A DNA stretch of 41,216 nucleotides from Anaerolineales bacterium UBA832. Lineage in GTDB: Bacteria; Chloroflexota; Anaerolineae; Anaerolineales; UBA11657. Both the position numbers and the translations under genes were made by a program. This document shows positions 33,665-41,216 of this stretch, in pieces. Positions within the stretch are counted from its first letter, which is position 1, and each line of letters opens with the position of its first letter. The notes beneath the pieces were generated by a model. The model saw nothing but the letters and a program-made list of their open reading frames with translations, had not been told where the DNA came from and ran no database searches. The stretch lies in contig DBHI01000081.1 in NCBI GenBank assembly GCA_002296125.1, positions 1 to 41,216 of the forward strand. Direction: 5' to 3'.

Positions 33665-34510
33665 CTACTGTATATTGTTGACTATATCAACATATTCAGC
33701 TACTTTCTTCTCATCAACAAATGAACCCCATCCTTGTGGTTCAAAACATGAACCCACAAGAGCTCCATCAGCCTTAGACAATATCCTAGAAGCATTTTCA
33801 TGGTTAGTATGTCCACCTATTATGACTGGTAATGTGGGATATTTCTCCTTTAGTTCAGAAATCATTGACAGACAAACATCTTCGTCAGGATGTGCTATTT
33901 CAACACCATTCGTACCTGCTCTAATTGCTTCTGCTGCTGCATCCACAAGAGATTTACCATGTAGCCAGCTAAAATGCATACTCTCTATTTCTGCTAACAA
34001 TGAAACATCATGTGCATCGATCTTGTTTCGATATTCTGCTAAACCCACTGGATCTGATTGAGCAACCCCAGCTGGAGTCATAGTAGAACCTACTAGCGCA
34101 TTACAACGAACAAAAACTCCTCCACAGAACTTAGCAACAGCTAAAGATGCTTCAAGCGCATTCCACAATATCTGAACTCCAACGTGAAAACTTGCCGGAC
34201 TTTGTTTGCTAACTTCATTTACTATAGTGGCAAATAATGAGAGCCTAGCTGGATCTACCTCAGGACCTACAGAATAAATCTGATCAATAGTCTGTACAAC
34301 ACAACCATCAGCCCCACCTGCAACTAACGCTTCAGCATCCCTAAGTGCTTTTTTAAGGGACTTCTCCTCGTTACCTTTCTCATAAAAAGGGGTGCCTGGC
34401 AAGGGCAGTAAATGTATCATTCCATACACTAACTTCTTGTCAGAAAAAATTCCAGGATTAATGTCACTCTCACCCCTTGCACGCACCTTTTTATTATTAT
34501 TATTATTCAT
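33665..34510 (-). CDS. BtpA-family (PF03437-like) TIM-barrel protein
   Basis: A 281-residue protein with BtpA/SgcQ family landmarks: VYGMIHLLPLPGTPFYEKG, ALRDAEALVAGGADGCVVQ, GVQILWNALEASLAVAKFCGGVFVRCNALVG, EIAHPDED, LPVIIGGHTNHENASRILSKADGALVGS. The family is named for a photosystem I assembly factor, but most members sit in sugar or nucleoside operons and their reaction is unknown. The ATG at 34510 has GGAG eight bases upstream; a GTG three codons earlier overlaps that site. The N-terminus MNNNNNKK is encoded by an AAT repeat. It lies 56 bp downstream of an IUNH gene. Confidence 0.85.
   Translation of the reverse strand: MNNNNNKKVRARGESDINPGIFSDKKLVYGMIHLLPLPGTPFYEKGNEEKSLKKALRDAEALVAGGADGCVVQTIDQIYSVGPEVDPARLSLFATIVNEVSKQSPASFHVGVQILWNALEASLAVAKFCGGVFVRCNALVGSTMTPAGVAQSDPVGLAEYRNKIDAHDVSLLAEIESMHFSWLHGKSLVDAAAEAIRAGTNGVEIAHPDEDVCLSMISELKEKYPTLPVIIGGHTNHENASRILSKADGALVGSCFEPQGWGSFVDEKKVAEYVDIVNNIQ
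34493..34507 (-). repeat. AAT trinucleotide repeat after the BtpA start codon
   Basis: Five AAT codons directly follow the ATG at 34510 and encode Asn2-Asn6. A trinucleotide repeat keeps the frame, so changes in copy number would only alter the length of the Asn tail. Confidence 0.8.
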
Positions 34511-34566
34511 TATATACACTCCACATTATATTCATTAACAATTGAAACTTAATTGTGCATCCCTAA

Positions 34567-35532
34567 CTACAACTTGTTTGATAATATATCCAACATCATA
34601 TCGACAAAAAGATCTCCATCAGCATGCAATGCAACATGTACGTTGGGTGGCTTCCTACCACGATCACCTGAACGATCTATATCCACCACTGTTCGCCCAT
34701 CAGTTAATTCTCCTATAGTTTCTACATCAACGTGCGCAAACACAGTTGATACTACATCTGGATTAATAATTGAACAAACAGCCAACGCATCATGAATCGG
34801 AGCACTTGCTCCAGATTCCATAGGTTGGATTTGATCATAAGCATTGATACGATGCTCAGCAAAGCTAGCAGCGCAGATTGATGCAGGAGTACCTATATCT
34901 CTCAACTTTTCACATGTATTCATTGTAAATAATGCCTCATGAGTTGCGTCAAGAGTAACCAATCTAATTGGTCGACCACAATTCATAACAATCCGTGCCG
35001 CTTCAGGATCAACCCATATATTAAACTCAGCTGAAGATGTACAATTGTTTACATGATGTCCTCCACCCATAATTACAATTTCTGGTATTTTATCCAAAAT
35101 TTCAGGAGCCTGACGTATAGCCAACGCCACATTAGTTAATGGACCAACTGGCACCAAACTAATATCTCCGTCGGATTCCAAGTAACTATGTATTAGATAC
35201 TCAACTGCATTTATATTACCTTTTGACGATTTAGCCTCCGGTAAATCTAAGTAAGCTCCATGAATCTTATTAGGTTCATAACTTGGTATATTTGGCTTTC
35301 TGCCAGGAGTTAAAGTTGCCGACAAAGGCAAAGCACAACCTTCATATACAGGAACATTAGCCTTTATATAATCAACAACTCTAAGTGAATTTTCCGTACA
35401 TATCTCAACAGGACAATTACCATTTACTGTAGTAATACCTATTAGATCAATCTCGGGTGATAACACAGAAGCCATAATAGCAATTGCATCGTCCGTACCA
35501 GTATCAACATCCATAATAACTTTAGTAGTCAT
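34567..35532 (-). CDS. Inosine-uridine preferring nucleoside hydrolase
   Basis: A 321-residue IUNH: VIMDVDTGTDDAIAIMA, GPLTNVALAI, IVIMGGGHHVNN, EFNIWVDPEAARIVM and PIHDALAVCSII, with the catalytic His present. The segment around HGAYLDLPEA replaces the usual HGxDGLG, so the nucleoside pocket may differ. It is the first gene of the leftward operon. Its 15-bp leader, GGAG plus start region (35530-35544), is identical to that of the binding-protein gene (30077-30091). Confidence 0.9.
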   Translation of the reverse strand: MTTKVIMDVDTGTDDAIAIMASVLSPEIDLIGITTVNGNCPVEICTENSLRVVDYIKANVPVYEGCALPLSATLTPGRKPNIPSYEPNKIHGAYLDLPEAKSSKGNINAVEYLIHSYLESDGDISLVPVGPLTNVALAIRQAPEILDKIPEIVIMGGGHHVNNCTSSAEFNIWVDPEAARIVMNCGRPIRLVTLDATHEALFTMNTCEKLRDIGTPASICAASFAEHRINAYDQIQPMESGASAPIHDALAVCSIINPDVVSTVFAHVDVETIGELTDGRTVVDIDRSGDRGRKPPNVHVALHADGDLFVDMMLDILSNKL

Positions 35533-35560
35533 AACTGTTCTCCTTTATAATCAAACAAAT

Positions 35561-35589
35561 AAAATATAAGATAAACAACTATTTTTCAA
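35561..35589 (-). promoter_or_regulatory. Predicted promoter of the leftward IUNH-BtpA-TrpF-like operon
   Basis: On the minus strand, TTGAAA (35584-35589) and TATTTT (35561-35566) are 17 bp apart, about 29 bp before ATG 35532. A better-looking TATATT overlaps but would leave only a 15-bp spacer. Weak consensus match; position supported by the divergent gene layout. Confidence 0.45.
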
Positions 35590-35655
35590 GTGAATATAAT
35601 TTCCAAACCGAATTCATTATCATATCATATAAGGTTTAAAGAAATGCCAAAACAA

Positions 35656-35687
35656 TTGGAAAGCAAAACTTAGACTACAAGTATAAT
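35656..35687 (+). promoter_or_regulatory. Predicted promoter of the rightward TrpF-like operon
   Basis: TATAAT at 35682-35687 is a perfect -10 box about 31 bp before ATG 35719. The best upstream -35 candidate, TTGGAA (35656-35661), is 20 bp away, which is longer than ideal. No Shine-Dalgarno sequence precedes the gene. The 186-bp divergent gap (35533-35718) contains no gene. Confidence 0.45.
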
Positions 35688-35718
35688 ACATTAGAAAATA
35701 ACAGCAATCTAATATAAT

Positions 35719-36393
35719 ATGATTATTCAAATATATGCATTCTCAAACACAGAAGACGCAATTTTAGCTACAAAACTAGGGGTTGATCAAATTGGATTTG
35801 TAGCAGGAGAATATGGTAAAGTCCATGGTGAATTAAGTTTCGAAGCTTGTGTGGAAATTACAAATGCCCTTAGAGGAAAAGGAACTTCTGTTGCTCTCAC
35901 TATGTCAACTAATATTGCAGAAATTGTTGGTATGGTCAAATTTGTTAATCCAAACATAGTACATATATCAACCGACACTTATGACATAGACGTTCAAGCT
36001 ATGCAAATTTTGCGACAAAAAATACCATCTCACATTCAAATAATGAAAGCTATTCCTGTTGAGAATACCCAAAGCATTGATTTAGCCATTGAATTCTCAA
36101 ACACATGTGATCAAATACTATTGGACACAAAAGTTACTGGTTTCCCTGGAATAGGTGCAACTGGTCATACACATGACTGGAACATCAGCAAAAAAATAGT
36201 AGAAAAAGTCAATTGTCCTGTTATATTAGCAGGAGGCCTATCTGCTAATAATGTAATTGAAGCTATCAAAGTGGTCAAGCCATGGGGAGTAGACAGTAAT
36301 ACATCAACGAATGTTGATGGTGACAAAGTCCAAAAAGATATGGATCGAATTGCCGCGTTTTGTACATCTGTAAGAGGTAACTCTAATACATGA
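35719..36393 (+). CDS. TrpF-like barrel protein without the catalytic Cys, copy 2
   Basis: A 224-residue paralog of the protein at 32517-33188. Shared features: QIYA in place of KICG (Tyr6 for the catalytic Cys), LLDTKVTGFPGIGATGHTHDWNIS with Asp136, and PVILAGGLSANNVIEAIKVVKPWGVD. The phosphate-loop region reads VDSNTSTNVDGD instead of VDVSSGVE-like sequence. Both copies share an extended GIGATG loop, which fits the place where TrpF binds the ribose-phosphate side. It is the first gene of the rightward operon and overlaps the PfkB gene by 4 bp (ATGA). The TrpF fold is likely; a role in tryptophan synthesis is unlikely. Confidence 0.78.
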   Translation: MIIQIYAFSNTEDAILATKLGVDQIGFVAGEYGKVHGELSFEACVEITNALRGKGTSVALTMSTNIAEIVGMVKFVNPNIVHISTDTYDIDVQAMQILRQKIPSHIQIMKAIPVENTQSIDLAIEFSNTCDQILLDTKVTGFPGIGATGHTHDWNISKKIVEKVNCPVILAGGLSANNVIEAIKVVKPWGVDSNTSTNVDGDKVQKDMDRIAAFCTSVRGNSNT

Positions 36394-37385
36394 AAACAAA
36401 CAACACCTTAAGTGCAAGTCTACTAGGTCCCATTAATGTGGATGTTACTATGCCTATTGAAAAATACCCTGAAGAGGGTGATGATGCAGGATCACCAACA
36501 TGCAGTGTTGAAACTGGTGGTGTTGTAGGAAACACTGCAATTGTACTAGCCAAACTAGGTGTAAACACCAATCTATTAGGTTGTGTTGGAGATGATGTTT
36601 GGGGAAGTTTAGCCCTAAATGCGTTTAAGAATAATGGAGTTAATGTATCAGGAATATCGATCACGCCTGAAACAAGCACTGGTCTTAATTTTGCTGCAGT
36701 TAGCAAAGGTGGAGAACGTACTTTCTTCAATGCGTGGGGAGCTAATATCTGGACAGAACCATCTAGTTTCAATCTCGACATCATCAAATCTACAAGCATT
36801 TTGCAGATCACAGGACATCCACTTACTCGCAGTGCTAACAAATCTATTGTACTCAAAGCTATTGATATTGCTCAATCAAACAACATTCCTATATGTATGG
36901 ACACTAGTATCAGACCAGTTTTTGACAATCCAGAAGAAATTCGATCCGTAATACCAAAACTAAAAATATGTATTCTTGGTTATAAAGAAGCATGTTATTT
37001 AGTCAATGAAGATGAACCATTTACCATAGCTGAACATATCCTGTCTCAAGGTCCAGAAATGGTAGCTATAAAACTAAGCGAAAAAGGTTCCGTTTTAGTT
37101 ACCAAAACAAAGCGCTCGATAGTGCCTCCATATCAAGTTGATACTGTCGATACTACTGGCGCTGGAGACACTTTTACTGCTGGAATAATAGTTGGTTGGC
37201 TCTCAAAACTAGATCTATACTCAACAGGTGTCCTAGCAAATATGCTTGGAGCACTTGCAACCACAGTATATGGTGCAGGAACAAAACTGCCTGGAGCAAA
37301 TGAAATAACCAGCTTTATTGCTTCATTAGATCCTAAAGACAAACACAAAATTGCAATTGATCAAATTTTAGAATTGTTTTCTTAG
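36390..37385 (+). CDS. PfkB-family kinase of the rightward TrpF-like operon
   Basis: A 331-residue kinase: SLLGPINVDVTM, CSVETGGVVGNTAIVLAKLGVNTNLLGCVGDDVWG, and the intact catalytic motif DTTGAGDTFTAGIIVGW. It overlaps the TrpF-like gene by 4 bp. The pair matches TrpF-like plus PfkB in the leftward operon, so kinase and barrel protein likely act in sequence on one compound. The gene ends 51 bp before the next IUNH gene. The sugar substrate is not evident. Confidence 0.88.
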   Translation: MKTNNTLSASLLGPINVDVTMPIEKYPEEGDDAGSPTCSVETGGVVGNTAIVLAKLGVNTNLLGCVGDDVWGSLALNAFKNNGVNVSGISITPETSTGLNFAAVSKGGERTFFNAWGANIWTEPSSFNLDIIKSTSILQITGHPLTRSANKSIVLKAIDIAQSNNIPICMDTSIRPVFDNPEEIRSVIPKLKICILGYKEACYLVNEDEPFTIAEHILSQGPEMVAIKLSEKGSVLVTKTKRSIVPPYQVDTVDTTGAGDTFTAGIIVGWLSKLDLYSTGVLANMLGALATTVYGAGTKLPGANEITSFIASLDPKDKHKIAIDQILELFS

Positions 37386-37436
37386 AATAGTCGTGTTTTT
37401 ACAAACAACCAAATTATTTTTTGCTAGGAGGCAAAC

Positions 37437-38405
37437 ATGAAACAATTGGTAATAGACACTGACCCTGGTGTTGATGATGCATTAGCAATAATGATGGCTA
37501 ATGCTCACACCAACACACAAATAAAAGCCATCACTACTGTGGCCGGCAATGTAGAACTGAATCACATAACAACTAATGCTTGTAAGCTAGTTGAAACACT
37601 AGAAATAGATGCTCCTGTATACATTGGCTGTGGTCAATCCCTGTTAAACACTGAAGTTGAAGACGCAGCAGGTTTCCATGGCAATGACGGACTAGGTGAT
37701 GCTAACATACCTACACCATCAACAAAATTTGCGAAAGGTCATGCTTCAGAAGCAATTTGCTCGTTGGCCAACAAACACCCTGACACTCTAGACCTAGTAG
37801 CATTAGGGCCTTTAACAAATATAGCAGTAGCATTAATGATAGATCCTGATCTACCACAAAAATACAATAGCTTAACTATCATGGGTGGTGCCTTAAGGGC
37901 GCAAGGTAACACAAGCAATTACACATCTGAATATAACTTCTATCGTGATCCTGAAGCAGCAAATATGGTTTTATCTCGATGGCCAATGTCAACTATTGTT
38001 GACTGGGAGATAAGTCTTGCTAATCCAATTGATTCTGAAAATCTTTCTAAGTTGTTTGCATTAAAGTCTAAACATTCCTGTTTTTTTGAAAAAATTTCAC
38101 GCAAAACTATTACCCACATAGAGGAATTGATAGTAAGCAAAGACTTAGGGTACAACGTAAAAAGTTCTGATGGAGCCAAGATTTTTTATGCACCAGACCC
38201 GCTAGCAATTGCCGTACTTCTTGATCCCAATGTAATAACCAAGTCTGAACAAAAATTCGTTACTGTTGAAACTGCTCCGGGCCTCTCAAGAGGCCAATCA
38301 CTAGTTGACTGGTTGGGTATAACTGGAAAAACACCGAACGCTAATTTAATTACAGAAATTTCTACCAAACACTTTCTAGATCTCGTAGAAAAAGCACTTT
38401 CCTAA
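37437..38405 (+). CDS. Inosine-uridine preferring nucleoside hydrolase, variant HD motif
   Basis: A 322-residue IUNH: VIDTDPGVDDALAIMMANA, VALGPLTNIAVAL, TIMGGALRAQGN, EYNFYRDPEAANMVL, and FYAPDPLAIAVLLD, where the usual HD is PD, so the leaving-group His is absent here as well. A further odd segment is STIVDWEISLANPI. A strong Shine-Dalgarno, AGGAGG at 37426-37431, precedes ATG 37437, suggesting efficient translation. The M20 gene follows after 2 bp. Confidence 0.88.
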   Translation: MKQLVIDTDPGVDDALAIMMANAHTNTQIKAITTVAGNVELNHITTNACKLVETLEIDAPVYIGCGQSLLNTEVEDAAGFHGNDGLGDANIPTPSTKFAKGHASEAICSLANKHPDTLDLVALGPLTNIAVALMIDPDLPQKYNSLTIMGGALRAQGNTSNYTSEYNFYRDPEAANMVLSRWPMSTIVDWEISLANPIDSENLSKLFALKSKHSCFFEKISRKTITHIEELIVSKDLGYNVKSSDGAKIFYAPDPLAIAVLLDPNVITKSEQKFVTVETAPGLSRGQSLVDWLGITGKTPNANLITEISTKHFLDLVEKALS

Positions 38406-38407
38406 AA

Positions 38408-39637
38408 ATGTTCACTGACCTAGAATTTCTGGAGAAATCCGCCAACTCACTTGAAAACAACATCGTTGATTTTCTATGTGATCTAGTCTCTATACAATCT
38501 GTCAACGGAACAAATCCTGAAAAACATGTAGCTGATCGTATAACTCTTGAAGCAAAAAAACTTAATTTACCATTCCAAATTAAATCTCAAAAGAAAGATA
38601 GACCGAACGTACTAGTAAGTTATGGGGATGGCCCATTAGAATTCCTTTTTGTTGCACATATGGACACTGTATCTCCTGGAGATATCAACACCTGGAAGTC
38701 TAATCCATTTCAAGGTGTAAAAAGAAATGATCGCATTTATGGACGAGGTACAGCTGACAACAAAGCAGGCATAGCTTGTGCTCTATATACCATTGCCATG
38801 ATGAAGAATCTTTCTATAATTCAGAACAACATGAAAATAACTTTAGCTGCTGTTTCAGATGAAGAGTCCGGTGCTACTAGTAAAATCGGAGTACAACATC
38901 TGATAAACACCAATTCTTTAAACGACGCCAAAGGTGCTATATACACTTATGCTAGCGACAACGTATGTATTGGTCATCGTGGTCTATTAAGACTAGAAAT
39001 AACAACAATTGGTAAATCAGTACACACAGGAGGTAACGCATGGAATGACGGTATTGATGGTATTAACGCAGTAACTGGTCTTGCTGCAATATTGTTAAAG
39101 CTCGAGTCTACAAAGATTGATTTTACACCTCACAAATCATTTGGAACCTTACGCAATATAATAACTCCTGGAACAATTTTCAATGGTGGAGAGTTTGAAA
39201 GCGTAGTACCAAACAGTGCCACTGCTATTGTCGATATCAGATTACTTCCGGAAACCGACTACAATTATATTATTAATCTCATAAAATCATTGATAATAGA
39301 TGAAACTAAACAAAGACCCGGTATCAAATACAATCTTTCTGTAAAAAACAAATTGCCAGCTGTAGTATTAGATGAAAATCATCCATTAGTAACAACTACT
39401 GTCGACATAGCACAAAAAATTACTAGGCAAGAATGGAATGCGCTTGGTGCAGGACCTGCAAACGAAGGATATATGCTCATAAAATCTGGTATACCCACTT
39501 TATGTGGGTTTGGGCCAAAAGGCGATAATGCACATGGAGCAAATGAATGGATTGAAATTAATAGTCTCTCAACAACAACTGCAATATATGCTGCTGTTGC
39601 AGAACAATATCTATCAACAATAGAAAACAACAAATAA
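38408..39637 (+). CDS. M20-family deacylase/peptidase (ArgE/DapE-like)
   Basis: A 409-residue dizinc hydrolase. Visible ligands are FLFVAHMDTVSPGD (His), GRGTADNKAGIAC (bridging Asp), AVSDEESGAT (Glu-Glu), YTYASDN (Asp) and GDNAHGANEWIEI (His). The dimerisation domain begins near IGHRGLLRLEITTIGKSVHTGG. The layout matches ArgE/DapE/carboxypeptidase G2-like members that remove acyl groups from amino compounds. It lies 2 bp after an IUNH gene and 25 bp before the deaminase gene. The mirror operon also carries an M20 gene. Confidence 0.9.
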   Translation: MFTDLEFLEKSANSLENNIVDFLCDLVSIQSVNGTNPEKHVADRITLEAKKLNLPFQIKSQKKDRPNVLVSYGDGPLEFLFVAHMDTVSPGDINTWKSNPFQGVKRNDRIYGRGTADNKAGIACALYTIAMMKNLSIIQNNMKITLAAVSDEESGATSKIGVQHLINTNSLNDAKGAIYTYASDNVCIGHRGLLRLEITTIGKSVHTGGNAWNDGIDGINAVTGLAAILLKLESTKIDFTPHKSFGTLRNIITPGTIFNGGEFESVVPNSATAIVDIRLLPETDYNYIINLIKSLIIDETKQRPGIKYNLSVKNKLPAVVLDENHPLVTTTVDIAQKITRQEWNALGAGPANEGYMLIKSGIPTLCGFGPKGDNAHGANEWIEINSLSTTTAIYAAVAEQYLSTIENNK

Positions 39638-39662
39638 TATCAACCAATCTAATAGTTAATAT

Positions 39663-40988
39663 ATGTCTAATAAAACATTACTCACAAACCTTGACATTGT
39701 CACACTAGATAAAAACGAAACAATACAGCAAAATGCTTCTATTATGATAGAAGATGGCTTAATTACAAAAATATTTGACTCTAACAATTTAGAAAACAAG
39801 AAAAACTCGATTGATTGTACTGGCAAAATAGCAATGCCAGGATTAGTAAATGCTCATTGTCATAGTCCAATGAACATGGTTAGAGGATGGGCAGAAGATC
39901 TTCCATTTGTCGAGTGGCTAGAAGCCATATGGGTAGCTGAAAGCGGCATTACACCCGACGACGTGTATTGGGCAGCCTCTTTAGCAGCAGCAGAAATGAT
40001 CAAGTCCGGAACAATTGCATATAACGACAAGTACTTTTATATGAACAAAATAGCTGATGTTGTTAAGGAAAGTGGAATGAAAGCTGCTTTAACTTGGACT
40101 GTCTTTGGAATGGGAGAAAACACAGAAGTAGGAGAAGGATTACATGAAACAATAGACTGGATCAAATCTTTAGAAGATCACCCTAACATCAAGACATACA
40201 TTGGCCCACATTCTCCTTATCTATGCCCAGAAAATTTTATAAGACAGTGTATAAACATAGCGCTCGAATTAAAAAAAGGACTACATTTACATGTTGCTGA
40301 AACACAAGAGCAAGTGCATCAATCAATCGAACGATATAATCTTAGACCAGTTCAACACCTTGACAGCCTAGGAGCATTTGATCTACCTGACAGCACTGTT
40401 GCTGCTCATACACTCCATGCTGATCAAAGAGATCTTCAAATTCTTGCACAAAAAAATGTTTTGATACCTCATTGCCCTATTACATACATGAAGCTTGCAA
40501 TGCCTTTTCCTTCTCTGCAAAAATCTTTAGATGCTGATATACAAATATGCCTAGGTACTGATGGTCCCGGATCAAACTCTGATATGGATATGTTCGCTGT
40601 TATAAGACAAACAGCCCTTGTCCACAAACATCTATCCAATGATCCTACGATTCTATCTGGAGACACCTTGCTACGCATGGCAACCAAAACTGGCTCCAAA
40701 ACTATCGGAATGCAAAACCATGGCACCATAAAAGTTGGCGCGCCTGCTGACTTGATTTTAATCAACATGGATGCTCCTCATCTAAAACCAACACACAACC
40801 TTGTTGCAAACATTATTAACTGTGTCAAAGGAAGTGATGTATCAGACACAATGGTTAACGGAAAATGGTTAATGCGCAACCGTGTACTACAAACACTTGA
40901 TGAAGAAAAAATATTATATGAAGCCAACAAACGTTCGTTAAATGTAGTAAACAGAGGAAAAAAACAACTTAGACACTACACACATTAA
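39663..40988 (+). CDS. Amidohydrolase, MtaD/TrzN-type nucleoside or base deaminase
   Basis: A 441-residue metal-dependent hydrolase of the 5'-methylthioadenosine/S-adenosylhomocysteine deaminase class. Motifs: MPGLVNAHCHSPMNMVRG with the HxH metal pair and a following MNMVRG typical of this group, HLHVAETQEQV (His and catalytic Glu), AAHTLHAD (His) and CLGTDGPGSNSDMDMF (catalytic Asp). The same subgroup also holds guanine, cytosine and triazine deaminases, so substrate choice stays open, but deamination of a purine nucleoside is the best fit with the neighbours. There is no Shine-Dalgarno before ATG 39663. The N- and C-terminal beta-sandwich segments are complete. Confidence 0.87.
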   Translation: MSNKTLLTNLDIVTLDKNETIQQNASIMIEDGLITKIFDSNNLENKKNSIDCTGKIAMPGLVNAHCHSPMNMVRGWAEDLPFVEWLEAIWVAESGITPDDVYWAASLAAAEMIKSGTIAYNDKYFYMNKIADVVKESGMKAALTWTVFGMGENTEVGEGLHETIDWIKSLEDHPNIKTYIGPHSPYLCPENFIRQCINIALELKKGLHLHVAETQEQVHQSIERYNLRPVQHLDSLGAFDLPDSTVAAHTLHADQRDLQILAQKNVLIPHCPITYMKLAMPFPSLQKSLDADIQICLGTDGPGSNSDMDMFAVIRQTALVHKHLSNDPTILSGDTLLRMATKTGSKTIGMQNHGTIKVGAPADLILINMDAPHLKPTHNLVANIINCVKGSDVSDTMVNGKWLMRNRVLQTLDEEKILYEANKRSLNVVNRGKKQLRHYTH

Positions 40989-41049
40989 AAATCACAATAA
41001 ACATTGTACATACAATTTATTAGAACAATAAGGATATACAATTTCACAA

Positions 41050-41216
41050 ATGAACACTTCTCATATCACTAGTATTATAAAAAAAATCATTGCAGAGAAC
41101 GTTAAACTTACTCATTCTGAATCAGTCTGTATTGTTACGGACACAAACAAATTGTCTTTAGCACAAGCTTTTATTGATGAAGTAAAACAATATAACAGTG
41201 ACCCGATATTAGTAAC
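41050..41216 (+). CDS. N-terminal part of an M29-like aminopeptidase, cut off by window
   Basis: The last 167 bp open with ATG 41050 and encode 55 residues before the window ends (IIAENVKLTHSESVCIVTDTN, then LAQAFIDEVKQYNSDPILV). This resembles the N-terminus of M29 (thermophilic aminopeptidase, AmpS-like) proteins, in which a helix, a VLI-type strand and an alpha/beta unit follow in this order. The catalytic metal site lies beyond the window, so the call rests on a short match. It continues the rightward operon 61 bp after the deaminase. Confidence 0.5.
   Translation, partial: MNTSHITSIIKKIIAENVKLTHSESVCIVTDTNKLSLAQAFIDEVKQYNSDPILV

Overview
This is a 41.2-kb window of AT-rich, gene-dense bacterial DNA. 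It is most likely from Chloroflexota, possibly a low-GC marine SAR202-like lineage. The main clue is the lipoprotein solute-binding protein at 28667-30079: its mature N-terminus is a repeated VEKIVEV-type linker, which is characteristic of Chloroflexota (and some Deinococcota) transport lipoproteins. Taxonomy is inferred from this and from general gene content, since there is no rRNA in the window. I see no mobile element, phage gene, rRNA or CRISPR array.

Region 1 (1-4648, + strand) is housekeeping: the 3' part of a UDP-glucose dehydrogenase gene, a paired M16B peptidase (one catalytic and one non-catalytic subunit), AcpS, and a tRNA cluster Ser(UGA)-Ser(GCU)-Arg(GCG) behind a recognisable sigma70-type promoter.

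Region 2 (4683-6476, +) is one gene fusing a PfkB sugar/nucleoside kinase to a domain that resembles the queuosine-5'-phosphate N-glycosylase family (Qng1/DUF2419), with an extra C-terminal four-cysteine motif. I consider it the most novel single gene here.

Region 3 (6463-30079, - strand) is a nearly unbroken run of 23 genes read towards the left. From its upstream end it encodes an ABC sugar/nucleoside importer (binding protein and two permeases), four nucleoside hydrolases (IUNH) and an ADP-ribosylglycohydrolase. Next comes a SIS-PfkB-PfkB-SIS block, an M42-like metallopeptidase, a YjbQ protein and an MFS permease. It ends with another PfkB kinase, an ABC-2 exporter with an exported partner protein, a PfkB kinase, adenosine deaminase, a methyltransferase and ribokinase.

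Region 4 (30413-41216) is a divergent pair of operons around an intergenic promoter region at 35533-35718. Leftward: IUNH, BtpA-family protein, half-size EamA transporter, TrpF-like protein, PfkB kinase, M20 peptidase. Rightward: TrpF-like protein, PfkB kinase, IUNH, M20 peptidase, amidohydrolase/deaminase, and the start of an M29-like aminopeptidase. The two arms are partly mirror images of each other.

In total the window has eight PfkB domains, six IUNH proteins, two SIS proteins, two TrpF-like barrels, two nucleoside-type deaminases, one ADP-ribosylglycohydrolase and four metallopeptidase-type hydrolases. The coherent reading is a large catabolic island that imports nucleosides or other glycosylamine/Amadori-type compounds, cleaves their N-glycosidic bonds, deaminates bases and phosphorylates the sugar part. 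Several paralogs have changed catalytic residues (two PfkB proteins with GAGN instead of GAGD, three IUNH without the HD histidine, TrpF-like proteins without the catalytic Cys), so substrates have probably diverged from the textbook families. All functions are read from sequence motifs; no database search was possible.
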